From assembly GCA_016839055.1 (NCBI GenBank), contig JAEKNX010000009.1:1-64000 (forward strand): 64,000 nucleotides of DNA, in the 5' to 3' direction. Positions 9,300-17,755 of this stretch are shown here, piece by piece (within the stretch, counting starts at the first letter, position 1; each line of letters starts with the position of its first letter). The notes below the pieces were generated by a model that did not search any database, had not been told where the DNA came from, and saw only the letters and a program-made list of their open reading frames with translations. The position numbers were made by a program, and so were the translations under genes. Source of the DNA: Spirochaetales bacterium. GTDB lineage: Bacteria; Spirochaetota; Spirochaetia; UBA9216.

Positions 9300-10358
9300 C
9301 TACAACCCAGCCCAGCCCAGGCCCGGCCCTTTTGCCGGGTATAGATAGCCCTTTTTATAAACAACCGCTCCCGCGGCCGGATCATCCTTCAATCCGAAGT
9401 GGCCATCAAGATCAGCATAACGAATATTCTTCCGGCTTAACGCAAAATGCAGTCCGGCGGCAATTCCTAACGCGGATTCATCCATGCAGCCTACCATAAC
9501 CTCTACCCCGGCCGATCTTGCTACAGCATCTACCTGAATAGCCTCAGTTATCCCGCCTACCTTCATGATTTTAATATTCATTAAATCAATCAGACCTTTT
9601 TTAACAAGATGAAAAGCATCAAGGAGAGACAGTATGCTTTCATCAGCCATGATTGGAGTTATGGACTTTCTCGTCATAACCCCAAGAAGTTCAGGATTGG
9701 CAACCGAATTGGGCTGTTCGAATAATTCAATATTAAGATCTAATGAATTTTCAATAAAATATATGGCCTCTGCCGAGCTGTACCCCTGATTAGCATCAAA
9801 CCTGATACGGAAGTGGTCTCCGGAAGTCATTCGGACAGCTTTCAGCCGTTCAAGATCCTCATGCACATTCTGCCCGCCTTTCAGTTTTACTATAAAAAAA
9901 CCGGCCTGCTGAAGCTCTTTAAGTGATTTTATTGTATCCTCCAGGCTGCATATTCCAATTGTAGCACTTGTTCTGATTCGCTCTCTATATCCGCCAAGAA
10001 TCTTCCAGACCGGCAGGTCTGCCTTCTTACCGAGTAAATCCCATAGCGCCATATCTACCGCGGCCCAGAGGCTGAAAGCTCCGGCGGCTTCTTTTTTAAG
10101 ATGAGACATTATAACTGCTTTTCTAAACGGATCTTTCCCTATAAATGACGGGAGAATACTCCGTGCCTTTTCCAGAACATCAGCAGGATATTCGCCGGTA
10201 ACATGAGGGTCAGGGGCGGCACAGCCCCATCCGTTGAATCCGCCGGCACTTATCCGTATTAATACATTTTCAGCCTTATCGAAGGATTGATAAGCCACCT
10301 CGTAAGGGTACTTCATCGGAAGTTCCAGTTTGATGACTTCAATTGAATCAATTATCAT
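9300..10358 (-). CDS. dgcA: DgcA-like N-acetyl-D-Glu racemase / dipeptide epimerase (enolase superfamily)
   Basis: A 352-residue member of the muconate-lactonizing subgroup of the enolase superfamily. The capping domain is residues 1-~125, followed by a TIM barrel with the KxK catalytic lysines at 158/160, metal ligands DAN (D188), FEQP (E214) and ADES (D239), and a lysine-bearing NIKIMKVGG strand near 263-269. The CMDES motif near 291 is typical of Ala-Glu epimerase-like enzymes. The start codon overlaps the dgcN stop by 4 nt. This pairing matches the DgcN-DgcA pathway, in which N-acetyl-D-glutamate is racemised to N-acetyl-L-glutamate. A muropeptide L-Ala-D/L-Glu epimerase is the alternative. 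Confidence 0.75.
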   Translation of the reverse strand: MIIDSIEVIKLELPMKYPYEVAYQSFDKAENVLIRISAGGFNGWGCAAPDPHVTGEYPADVLEKARSILPSFIGKDPFRKAVIMSHLKKEAAGAFSLWAAVDMALWDLLGKKADLPVWKILGGYRERIRTSATIGICSLEDTIKSLKELQQAGFFIVKLKGGQNVHEDLERLKAVRMTSGDHFRIRFDANQGYSSAEAIYFIENSLDLNIELFEQPNSVANPELLGVMTRKSITPIMADESILSLLDAFHLVKKGLIDLMNIKIMKVGGITEAIQVDAVARSAGVEVMVGCMDESALGIAAGLHFALSRKNIRYADLDGHFGLKDDPAAGAVVYKKGYLYPAKGPGLGWAGL

Positions 10359-11413
10359 AATTTCAACTTCGTAATAATGGGAAGAAGGGACTCAACTCCA
10401 TGAATAAGAGGATCTACTACCGGAAGATTAAGTCGACTTGCAATCTCTGAACACACATCATCTAACATGTCCATGGGAATTCCTTCGTGATTAATAGTAA
10501 CAGCGATAACCTGTTTTTTGGAAATAAATTCCGCAATATGAATCTGGTCTTCGAGGGAGTCAAGCGGGTACCCGGGAAAGCCGTCATATTCCTTCCTGTT
10601 GGGAGCATGCTGCATAATAATTCCATGAGGTCGTCCGGCTGCAATAATCTCAAAACCTCCGGGATAGGCGGGGTTCATCAGACTTCCCTGCCCCTCGATA
10701 ACTGCTACATCCATTTTTTCATCATTCCATGCTGACCAGATGGCGTGCTCCAGCTCTCCGCTTATATAATCATTTAACAGCGAATCAAGAATTATTCCGT
10801 ATTTTGCGCCCTGCATCCAGGCTGTCTGACCTGTTCCAATCAATTCCGCAGATATGCCGGAGGTCCTCAGCATATGCACCAGTATCCACGCGGTAGTTCG
10901 CTTTCCTATTGCCGAGTCTGTTCCAAGGATAGCAATCCTCTTAGATGTTACGTCCTCTATTTTACCAGTAAAAGAATGTTTTCTCATGGTACTCTGCCTG
11001 CGAATATCCCTCAGCACAAGACCTGAGGCCATAGCGGTTTTCCTGAGCTCATCTTCATCAGACAGAAACTCATGAAGACCGGAGTCAACATTGAGACCCG
11101 CCTTTACGGCCTCCAGAGCTGCGTCTATAACCGGCTGCTCGAGGTATCCGCCGTCTGTCGCAATGCCGACAACCATATGGGTCAGCTTTATTCCGTCCTC
11201 TGCGGCCCTTATCAATGCCTCCCCCAGGTTTTTCACAATAGGTACTCCAGAGGGTTTCCTGTCAAGCACCATCCCCGCATCCTGGCCTGCAAGACTGCTG
11301 TCGATTACATATGCAATCCTGTATCTCTCAGTAAATCGCACGAGTCCGTGAGCCGTCTTGCCGTATGTACTGTCAAAGGCTCCCTCACAATAAACAACTG
11401 CTGTACCATCCAT
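10355..11413 (-). CDS. dgcN: DgcN-like D-glutamate N-acetyltransferase (DUF1611)
   Basis: A 352-residue DUF1611 protein. The N-terminal Rossmann-like domain covers residues 1-~140. A P-loop-like GTDSAIGKRT follows at 164-173, then the family signatures IGTGQTAWMQG, DYISGELEHA, IEGQGSLMNPA and IMQHAPNR. Characterised DgcN proteins acetylate D-glutamate with acetyl-CoA, and the product is passed to DgcA. The start is 5 nt after the PLP-enzyme stop and the 3' end overlaps dgcA, so this is the core of a four-gene operon (12680 down to 9300). The family assignment is strong. The specific D-Glu reaction is transferred from the described pathway, not shown here. Confidence 0.78.
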   Translation of the reverse strand: MDGTAVVYCEGAFDSTYGKTAHGLVRFTERYRIAYVIDSSLAGQDAGMVLDRKPSGVPIVKNLGEALIRAAEDGIKLTHMVVGIATDGGYLEQPVIDAALEAVKAGLNVDSGLHEFLSDEDELRKTAMASGLVLRDIRRQSTMRKHSFTGKIEDVTSKRIAILGTDSAIGKRTTAWILVHMLRTSGISAELIGTGQTAWMQGAKYGIILDSLLNDYISGELEHAIWSAWNDEKMDVAVIEGQGSLMNPAYPGGFEIIAAGRPHGIIMQHAPNRKEYDGFPGYPLDSLEDQIHIAEFISKKQVIAVTINHEGIPMDMLDDVCSEIASRLNLPVVDPLIHGVESLLPIITKLKL

Positions 11414-11418
11414 CTTTA

Positions 11419-12483
11419 TTATCCCCTGCCCGTTAAGAGCACTACGTACCGATCCGGCGGAAGTGCATTTCTATTATGCATCTCAATTAAAGCCAGCAAT
11501 CCCGCGGTAGACGCGGGTAATACTGAAAGCCCCTCATTTTTCTTTAAATAATTTGCATAAAATTGCATTTTACGGTCTCCAGCATCCCATGCCCAGCCAT
11601 TAGAATCATACAGCGCCTCTATAGCAGCTGTTCCATCAATTGAATGCCAATTAATTAATGGTTCATTTATAACTGATTCACGGATTTTTACCGGCTCCAG
11701 GTCTTCACAAACCTTCAAGCCTTTTTTGAAGGATGAGATAATAGGGTTCATTTTCGAACTTGATCCGGCAATAATCCTGGGAATCCTTGAGGTTTTCCCC
11801 CTTCGGTAAAGCTGCTGAAATCCGCGGTAAATTCCCGCAAGCGTTGTTCCGTTAGAAACGGGAACAGCTACTGCAGCCGGAGCATCCCTGAGCTCATCAT
11901 ATATCTCATATGCAATTTCCCCATAGGCTTGAAGCTGTAGTGCCGTATTTTTAGCTCCCGGATTAGCATCGTAATAATCCTGTTCTGAGGCAGCAAGACT
12001 CGATATGGTGATTGAATCCTCATAATCCCTGCCTGATCGTATTATTTCGGCGCCCCATTTTCTCATCTCTTCTTCCCGCTTTGTATGATAGTTAAGCGGA
12101 ACATAAATACAGCACCTGATTCCGGCGAGATGAGCCGCAAAGGCAACCGCTACACCATAATTCCCGCAGGTTGCAACACAGATAGTCCTGTATCCTCGGC
12201 GCATAGCATCCTGTACCTGCGCAAAGGCTATTCGATCCTTCTGAGTTCCGGAAGGATTCCCGCCTTCGAACTTCAAATAAATCTGTCTCAGACCGACCTC
12301 TCTCTCAATATTGCGCGCTCTGGTGAAAAGAGTATCACCTACTTCCGAGGCAATGATATCCTCGAATGCTTCGAGCCTGTAGCTAATGTCGAGATCAGCA
12401 TCAGAGGCAGTTTTCTTGAGATCTGAAATCTCTTCCGAAACTAAGGGCAGCTGACTCGAGGCGTCGTCGGTCATTTCCATCAT
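11419..12483 (-). CDS. Threonine-synthase-like PLP-dependent enzyme
   Basis: A 354-residue fold-type II PLP enzyme. The Schiff-base lysine is in GNPSGTQKDR (K82). CATCGNYGVAVAFAAHL is the substrate loop, SNGTTLAGIYRG matches the PLP-phosphate loop, and the protein ends with TAGLLALIEM..LLTGRG. The ~50 N-terminal residues before GDTLFTRA are shorter than the domain in classical threonine synthases. It sits between a small acidic protein (ATGA overlap at 12480-12483) and dgcN (5-nt gap). The context suggests beta-elimination or replacement on an amino acid related to the Glu pathway, not threonine biosynthesis, since no homoserine genes are near. The substrate is unknown. Confidence 0.75.
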   Translation of the reverse strand: MMEMTDDASSQLPLVSEEISDLKKTASDADLDISYRLEAFEDIIASEVGDTLFTRARNIEREVGLRQIYLKFEGGNPSGTQKDRIAFAQVQDAMRRGYRTICVATCGNYGVAVAFAAHLAGIRCCIYVPLNYHTKREEEMRKWGAEIIRSGRDYEDSITISSLAASEQDYYDANPGAKNTALQLQAYGEIAYEIYDELRDAPAAVAVPVSNGTTLAGIYRGFQQLYRRGKTSRIPRIIAGSSSKMNPIISSFKKGLKVCEDLEPVKIRESVINEPLINWHSIDGTAAIEALYDSNGWAWDAGDRKMQFYANYLKKNEGLSVLPASTAGLLALIEMHNRNALPPDRYVVLLTGRG

Positions 12484-12680
12484 ATGACACCCTGCTCAAG
12501 GGCATAATCATATTCATCTGGATTATCTTCAAGATCATCCAGATCGATGGTGTAGATTTTATAATAGTCAAAATCAGAATCATAACGAAATCGTTCATAA
12601 TCCAATCTTGCCTCACTACTGCTTGTGTAAACTCCAATGATATTCACACCATCATGCACAAACCATAATTTACCTAACAT
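12480..12680 (-). CDS. Small acidic protein, first gene of dgc-like operon
   Basis: A 66-residue protein rich in Asp, Glu and Tyr, with a first half reading LWFVHDGVNIIGVYTS. It resembles small proteins that pair a beta strand ending in a GVYSS-type turn with a helix; I do not assign a function. It is real: GGAGG sits at ideal spacing before the ATG, and its TGA overlaps the next start. As the leader gene it may be a regulatory or adaptor subunit. That is speculation. Confidence 0.7.
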   Translation of the reverse strand: MLGKLWFVHDGVNIIGVYTSSSEARLDYERFRYDSDFDYYKIYTIDLDDLEDNPDEYDYALEQGVI

Positions 12681-13079
12681 AGGACCTCCAAAAATAACGA
12701 CTGGATAGACAGAAAAAATAGGATCACACCGTTATGCTTGTCAAATAAACTACTTATACTCACAATCCGGCGTCTCCACTCTTTCGATAAAAATAGGCAG
12801 ACATTGTTAGCACTAAGGTTTCTTTGTCTGCTAGACTATAATCTCTATTAAATCTTTTATACTTTTTTGTCAATATAATAAAATAAGAATATCCGCCGAA
12901 TAATTAAAGGCATTCATTAATCATTGTAGTCTATTGATGCCATAGGAGTCGATTTGAAAATATAGGGTAGAAATCATTATCATTACAATATAAATTAGTG
13001 CTATATACAGCTTCAAAGGATGACAAATGAATCATTTTTTTAATTCTGCTGACTTTGTTATGAACCAGGACGGCAGCCA
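12681..13079. promoter_or_regulatory. Divergent promoter region between the dgc-like and rim operons
   Basis: This 399-bp AT-rich region holds no credible gene. It separates two head-to-head operons. A TATAAT hexamer at 12837-12842 is the best -10 candidate on the plus strand, though I see no convincing -35 at the right distance. GCAGACA (12797-12803) and TGTCTGC (12825-12831) form a 7-bp inverted repeat with a 21-nt loop, and GTCT-GCT-AGAC lies at 12826-12836. A shared operator is plausible but unproven. Confidence 0.4.
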
Positions 13080-13583
13080 TTGAAAAGAGCTTCCTCTCCG
13101 GTAATCGGTTGGCGTGAATGGGTCGGCCTGCCTGACCTTGGTATCCCAAAAATCAAGGTTAAAGTAGATACCGGAGCAAGATCATCCTCGCTTCATGCCA
13201 GTAATCTACGTAATTTTAAAAAAGACGGAGAGCAATGGGTAAGATTCCATATCCATCCTACTCAAAGGAAGAAAGATTTAGTAATTGAAGCTGAGTCCCG
13301 GATTATTGAATACCGATCAGTCCGGAGCTCAAGCGGCAAGGCAACTGTCCGGCCGGTCATTATCACTAATGTAGAAATACTGGGATTAACCTGGCCCGTT
13401 GAAATAACTCTGGCCAGCCGTGATGAGATGGGATTCAGGATGCTTCTTGGACGGGAAGCCGTACGAAACAGGTTTTTTGTAGATGCCGGCAAATCGTATT
13501 ACGGCAGCAAACTTAAGCAGAAAAAAAAGACGCCTCATTCCACTCCAGATGATTTGCGGACGCTTGAAAAGGAACAACAATGA
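13080..13583 (+). CDS. rimB: RimB-like retropepsin-fold protease (DUF785)
   Basis: A 167-residue member of the so-called ATP-dependent zinc protease family, which is now understood as retropepsin-like. The catalytic motif is DTGA at 30-33 (KVKVDTGARSS). GWREWVGLPDLG and the LLGREA segment near residue 122 complete the family pattern. In Pseudomonas, RimB trims the glutamate tails added by RimK. The start is a TTG, the only in-frame start consistent with the upstream AGGA; an ATG 20 nt upstream is out of frame. The stop overlaps the rimK start (ATGA-type), so the two are coupled. Confidence 0.8.
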   Translation: MKRASSPVIGWREWVGLPDLGIPKIKVKVDTGARSSSLHASNLRNFKKDGEQWVRFHIHPTQRKKDLVIEAESRIIEYRSVRSSSGKATVRPVIITNVEILGLTWPVEITLASRDEMGFRMLLGREAVRNRFFVDAGKSYYGSKLKQKKKTPHSTPDDLRTLEKEQQ

Positions 13584-14845
13584 AACTGGCAATTTTATCA
13601 ACAAATCTTAAATGCTATAGTACCCGAAGGCTTCGCGAGGCAGCAGCGCAGCGGGGGCACAATGTAAAAGTACTCAATACTCAGAAGTTTGCCATCGATT
13701 TAGAGCAAGGCTCACCCGATCTTTACTTTCATAGAAAGCAACTGTCTCATTACGACGCGGTATTACCGCGAATCGGAGCCTCCATAACATATTTTGGTAC
13801 TGCTGTTGTCAGGCAGTTTGAACAGATGGATGTTTTCTGCGCTAATTCGTCTGCTGGAATAGGTAATTCCCGGGACAAACTCCGCAGCCTGCAAATTCTA
13901 AGCCGCCATCAGATTGGAATACCAAAGACAACATTCGTGAGAGATAAACTGGATGTGCTCTCCGCCATCGAAAGAGTCGGAGGCGCCCCGGTCATAATAA
14001 AGCTTCTTGAAGGAACTCAGGGAATAGGCGTTCTTCTGGCTGATACTGTAAAGTCTGCTGAGGCTATAATAGAACTTCTGCATAGTCAGAAACAGAATGT
14101 CCTAATCCAGAAATTTGTTTCCGAAAGCAAGGGCCGTGATATCCGTGCCTTTGTTGTCGGAGACCGGGTTGTGGGAGCTATGCGCAGGGTTGCTCAAGGA
14201 CAGGAATTCCGCAGCAATATTCACAGAGGAGGACTTACTGAGCCGGTTGTACTTGATGAATCATATAGTGATACCGCAGTTCGGGCAGCCCAGATTCTAG
14301 GTCTAAAAGTGGCAGGAGTTGACCTTCTTGAAAGCGCAACCGGGCCCCAGGTGATAGAGGTAAACTCATCTCCGGGCCTTGAAGGAATTGAACGTTGTAC
14401 ACAGCTTGATATAGCGGGAGCTGTTGTTGATTATATAGCAGCCCAGGTAAATTTTCCCGAGATAGACCTCCGGCAAAGACTTACTGTGAGCAGCGGTTTC
14501 GGAGTAGCAGAACTGCACATTCCCCTCGGGTCAGAGTACATCGGAAGATCTATCCAAGAGTCAGGACTTCGAGAGAAAGATATTAATGTTCTGACCCTTT
14601 ACCGTTCAGCCTTAGTAATTCCTAATCCGCGTAACCATCGAATTTTAGAAGCCGGAGATCGACTGCTATGCTTTGGGAAGCTGGAGCTTATGCGTGATAT
14701 GATTCCCAAAAAAGTACGTAAAAAACGGCAGCCTAAAATAAAGGTTCTTCCTGACTTACCTGTAGCTGATGAGGTATTAAGAGAAAACAAGGACACCGGC
14801 ACTGTTTCACCCGACCTCGGGAAGAAGGAAGGATTGGATGAATAA
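13580..14845 (+). CDS. rimK: RimK-type ATP-grasp alpha-L-glutamate ligase fused to TrkA-C (RCK_C) domain
   Basis: A 421-residue fusion. Residues 1-~95 are the RimK pre-ATP-grasp domain. Residues ~97-290 are the ATP-grasp, with VIIKLLEGTQGIGV for nucleotide binding, RDIRAFVVG, and VIEVNSSPGLEGIE (258-271) carrying the metal ligands. Residues ~305-375 read as a TrkA-C/RCK_C domain (VAELHIPLGSEYIGRSI..VLTLYR..VIPNP..EAGDRLLCFG). A charged tail follows. Ordinary RimK is about 300 residues, so the extra domain is a clear addition. RCK_C domains bind small ligands (c-di-AMP in several cases), so this may make ligation ligand-gated, which is inference. The substrate could be ribosomal protein S6, a peptide or a small molecule. 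Confidence 0.85.
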   Translation: MKLAILSTNLKCYSTRRLREAAAQRGHNVKVLNTQKFAIDLEQGSPDLYFHRKQLSHYDAVLPRIGASITYFGTAVVRQFEQMDVFCANSSAGIGNSRDKLRSLQILSRHQIGIPKTTFVRDKLDVLSAIERVGGAPVIIKLLEGTQGIGVLLADTVKSAEAIIELLHSQKQNVLIQKFVSESKGRDIRAFVVGDRVVGAMRRVAQGQEFRSNIHRGGLTEPVVLDESYSDTAVRAAQILGLKVAGVDLLESATGPQVIEVNSSPGLEGIERCTQLDIAGAVVDYIAAQVNFPEIDLRQRLTVSSGFGVAELHIPLGSEYIGRSIQESGLREKDINVLTLYRSALVIPNPRNHRILEAGDRLLCFGKLELMRDMIPKKVRKKRQPKIKVLPDLPVADEVLRENKDTGTVSPDLGKKEGLDE

Positions 14846-15917
14846 TAAACGCAACCTTAAACCTGTGGGCAATTGGTTTGGACAAGAAATTCTTCCCGGA
14901 GAATCCTGCCATGTAAAACTGCCTGTCAGTGAGAATTCCAGTAGTATGACAGTCGAGATTCCCATTCATATACGCAGATCAGAAAACAACGGACCCGTCA
15001 TCTTTGTTACTGCTGCGCTTCATGGAGATGAGATTAACGGGACAGGAGCCATCCACCAGCTGATCCAGGACGAGAGTTTCCAACTGCAAAAGGGAACACT
15101 GATCCTTGTGCCGGTACTCAACATCCTGGCCTTTGACAGACACTCAAGGTATCTCCCTGACCGGCGCGATTTAAACCGTTCATTTCCCGGCTCATCTGAA
15201 GGCAGCCTTGCCGGCCGTATGGCCCGGATTATATTTGATGAAATAGTCAGCCGATGCGACTACGGAATAGACCTTCATACAGCCGCTGTCCGCCGCACGA
15301 ACTATCCCAATGTGCGCGGTGATTTAAGTAATCCGAAAGTATTAAAACTTGCACAGTCCTTTGGTTCCGAAATTATTATAAATGGAAAGGGTCCTCAGGG
15401 CGGCCTCAGGACGGAAGCATGCAAATCCGGATGTCCTACTATTATCATGGAAGGCGGTGAAGTCTGGAAGGTTGAGCCCGGTATTGTGGAATCTGCGGTA
15501 CGGGGTATTAAAAATGTACTTCGAGGCCTCGAGATGCTCGACGGTCCGAATGAAAGTCCTGATTATCAGGTTATAATCGAGAAATCTAAATGGATCAGGG
15601 CTGAGCGGGGAGGATTCTTGCAGTTTCACATCAAACCCGGCGACCTCATCGAGGAAGGTCAAGCTCTTGCAACGAATACAACTCTTCTCGGAGATGAACG
15701 AAATATAATCTATTCCCCCTTTGATGCTGTTGTCATAGGCATGACTACCCTGCCTGCCATCAGTCCCGGTGAACCAATCTGCAATTTAGGCGAACTGCCA
15801 AAGGGATGTAAGGCGTCCGAGCTCCGAAAGCTTCGTTTAGATGAGGACGGACTGGAAACCAGACTGTCTGAAGATCTTGCGTCCAACATTCTTGTTGTAG
15901 AGGCACCCCCAGATTAA
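14838..15917 (+). CDS. AstE/aspartoacylase-family zinc N-acyl-amino-acid hydrolase
   Basis: A 359-residue M14-like hydrolase. Zinc ligands are H62 and E65 in LHGDE and H147 in IDLHTA; the catalytic Glu lies in IMEGGE (205-208). DLNRSFPG supplies substrate-binding Asn/Arg. A C-terminal beta domain (~260-330) is typical of the succinylglutamate desuccinylase/aspartoacylase family. The gene overlaps rimK by 8 nt and has AAGGA 7 nt before its ATG. In the DgcN-DgcA route the last step is deacetylation of N-acetyl-L-glutamate, so this enzyme could connect the two divergent operons. Alternatively it removes glutamyl or acyl groups from RimK products. Confidence 0.82.
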   Translation: MNNKRNLKPVGNWFGQEILPGESCHVKLPVSENSSSMTVEIPIHIRRSENNGPVIFVTAALHGDEINGTGAIHQLIQDESFQLQKGTLILVPVLNILAFDRHSRYLPDRRDLNRSFPGSSEGSLAGRMARIIFDEIVSRCDYGIDLHTAAVRRTNYPNVRGDLSNPKVLKLAQSFGSEIIINGKGPQGGLRTEACKSGCPTIIMEGGEVWKVEPGIVESAVRGIKNVLRGLEMLDGPNESPDYQVIIEKSKWIRAERGGFLQFHIKPGDLIEEGQALATNTTLLGDERNIIYSPFDAVVIGMTTLPAISPGEPICNLGELPKGCKASELRKLRLDEDGLETRLSEDLASNILVVEAPPD

Positions 15918-16055
15918 AATTGCTGACTAAAACTCCTTGCAATTGGAGGGGAATACGTACAGAATAGATACCCAGAATTGCAAAATTAGAACATTTTCCA
16001 CCTTTTCTATACTCATATATTTCGTATAAAATAGACATCGGCAGCGCTAATAAGT

Positions 16056-16640
16056 TTATTTATTAATACAATCAAAAAATCCATTTTCAGTAATAGTTTT
16101 CAACTGAAAAAAGACGTCCTCAGGAGACTCGTCCATTTTATTTTTGAGCCAATCTATAACAATACCAGTATAGGCGGAAGTATAAAATTCAGCTAAAAAC
16201 TCTTTTGAAACCGATAGTTTATCATTCGGTGTTAATTCCTTGATCCACATCAAAAATAAATCTTTTATTCTCTTCTTAAAATATTTCTGAAGTGCATCCC
16301 ATCCCTCTATTTCAAAAGCGTTGTTATAGAAAGAAGCATTCTGATTAAAATATTGAAGTAAATGCAATATTCCTTTATTTCCAGTTTCCTTAATATTACC
16401 GTTTAAATTAATAATATTATAACTTTGTACTAAATTTTCAAGTTCCATATCCAGAATTTTATTCAGTAAATCATACTTATCTTCAAAATGATAATAAAAA
16501 GTAGAGCGGTTGATATTAGCTTCTGTTGTAATATCTTTAACCTTTATTTTATCGAACTTTTTTGTTTTCATTAAGTTCTTCATAGCTTCTATTATGAAAT
16601 TCCGGGTTCGAATAATTCTCAAATCTTTTTTTTCAGACAT
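16056..16640 (-). CDS. TetR family transcriptional regulator
   Basis: A 194-residue repressor. The N-terminal helix-turn-helix spans about residues 25-60 (KVKDITTEANINRSTFYYHFEDKYDLL), followed by a helical ligand-binding domain. It is transcribed divergently from the CruF-like membrane protein at 16753. A perfect 14-bp palindrome lies between the two, 13 bp from this gene's start, so it probably represses itself and the neighbour. The ligand is unknown. Confidence 0.85.
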   Translation of the reverse strand: MSEKKDLRIIRTRNFIIEAMKNLMKTKKFDKIKVKDITTEANINRSTFYYHFEDKYDLLNKILDMELENLVQSYNIINLNGNIKETGNKGILHLLQYFNQNASFYNNAFEIEGWDALQKYFKKRIKDLFLMWIKELTPNDKLSVSKEFLAEFYTSAYTGIVIDWLKNKMDESPEDVFFQLKTITENGFFDCINK

Positions 16641-16652
16641 TTCACCTCAACC

Positions 16653-16666
16653 GTTGTATATACAAC
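16653..16666. promoter_or_regulatory. Perfect palindrome, likely TetR operator
   Basis: GTTGTATATACAAC is identical to its reverse complement and sits 13 bp before the TetR start, between divergent genes. This is the normal size and place of a TetR operator. Confidence 0.6.
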
Positions 16667-16752
16667 ATAATATGCTATTTACTCGTACTAATTCTAAAAT
16701 ACATCATTTATAATAACAACAAGTTTATTATAAATAAATAGGGGGAGTTTTT

Positions 16753-17679
16753 ATGATTTTCGGAACACCTGTAACCTGGCTTATAGCTGAAATATTCGCA
16801 ATTATAGTATTTTTCTCATGTATAACACATGCGGCAAAACAAGATAAGCCTGCAATTAAAATATTTGAGCTATTCGGGATGATAGTTGCTGCAGGCCTCT
16901 ATGAAAATGCCGGAGTAGCGGCAGGTGTATATGATTACAGCTTAAACAGAATTCTATTATTCGGAAAGGTACCTATAGCAATACTAATGTTTGAAGCTGC
17001 AATTTTTTACACGGCTTTCAGATTAACTGAACATTTGAAAGTTCCAAACTGGGGCAGGCCGTTTATTATCGGCCTTTTTGCAATGATTCAGGATATGACT
17101 CTAGACCCGGCTGCCGTCTTCGACCTTTATGAAATCGGAAGTAAAATATCTGGGCGATGGAATTGGGCTATCCACTATGAGGGCGGTTTATTCGGAATCC
17201 CGTATTTTAATTTTTCAGGCTGGTTTTATATGATGACCTATTACGCAATATTAATTTCGATAGGTCGATGGTTATATAAAAAATATAATAAAAAAATTAT
17301 TGGATATAGTTATCCTGTAATTGCCGGCATATTGACGCCGGTTATTATAGTTTCTCCTCTCACGACCTTTCTCTTATGGGCCATGCCCTTCTTCCCACAG
17401 TATGGAAAGACAAATGAACTAGTAATGCTATTAATTCATTGCATATTTGCACTAACATTACTAGTTATATACAGAGGGATTGAAAGACCATTGGATGTGA
17501 AAAAAGAATGGGTTATCCTGGCGGTCCCGATTGCTCTTCATTTGTATGATATCATTATGGCATTTGTTTTAGGAATTAAAATTGCATATTTCCCGGTACT
17601 GGTAATCGGAGGTATTCATATAGCATACCTGTCATATATTTATTATATAAGTAAGCACCGCTACAGTCCGGGATCTTGA
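16753..17679 (+). CDS. CruF/DUF422-like polytopic membrane protein
   Basis: A 308-residue protein with seven or eight hydrophobic segments. The middle holds conserved polar residues in the pattern of the carotenoid 1',2'-hydratase family CruF/DUF422: MFEAAIFYTAF, DMTLDPAAV, WNWAIHYEGGLFGIPYFNFSGW. The family acts on carotenoid ends within the membrane. No phytoene synthase or desaturase lies in this window, so a carotenoid role is unproven and another lipid substrate is possible. GGGGG precedes the ATG by 6 nt, and a palindrome shared with the divergent TetR suggests repression. Confidence 0.6.
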   Translation: MIFGTPVTWLIAEIFAIIVFFSCITHAAKQDKPAIKIFELFGMIVAAGLYENAGVAAGVYDYSLNRILLFGKVPIAILMFEAAIFYTAFRLTEHLKVPNWGRPFIIGLFAMIQDMTLDPAAVFDLYEIGSKISGRWNWAIHYEGGLFGIPYFNFSGWFYMMTYYAILISIGRWLYKKYNKKIIGYSYPVIAGILTPVIIVSPLTTFLLWAMPFFPQYGKTNELVMLLIHCIFALTLLVIYRGIERPLDVKKEWVILAVPIALHLYDIIMAFVLGIKIAYFPVLVIGGIHIAYLSYIYYISKHRYSPGS

Positions 17680-17702
17680 AGACTGCTGCTTCAGCAGTCT
17701 TC
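17678..17702. terminator. Perfect hairpin between convergent genes
   Basis: GAAGACTGCTG and CAGCAGTCTTC pair over 11 bp with a 3-nt loop. It overlaps the stop codon of the CruF-like gene and faces the esterase gene ending at 17756. The T-run is weak, so it may act as a bidirectional transcript-end hairpin. Confidence 0.6.
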
Positions 17703-17755
17703 AGATTTGGATTAAAATCGGTACACTAGTCCGTCAGCGGCGCACTTCATTGATT

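Noticed and set aside
9300-10358. Muconate cycloisomerase or o-succinylbenzoate synthase
   Set aside because: The CMDES motif and the adjoining DUF1611 gene fit the Ala-Glu epimerase/DgcA group; no aromatic or menaquinone genes are near.
12681-13079. Riboswitch or small RNA in the divergent region
   Set aside because: No conserved riboswitch core or terminator-like hairpin with T-run could be seen; only short dyads.
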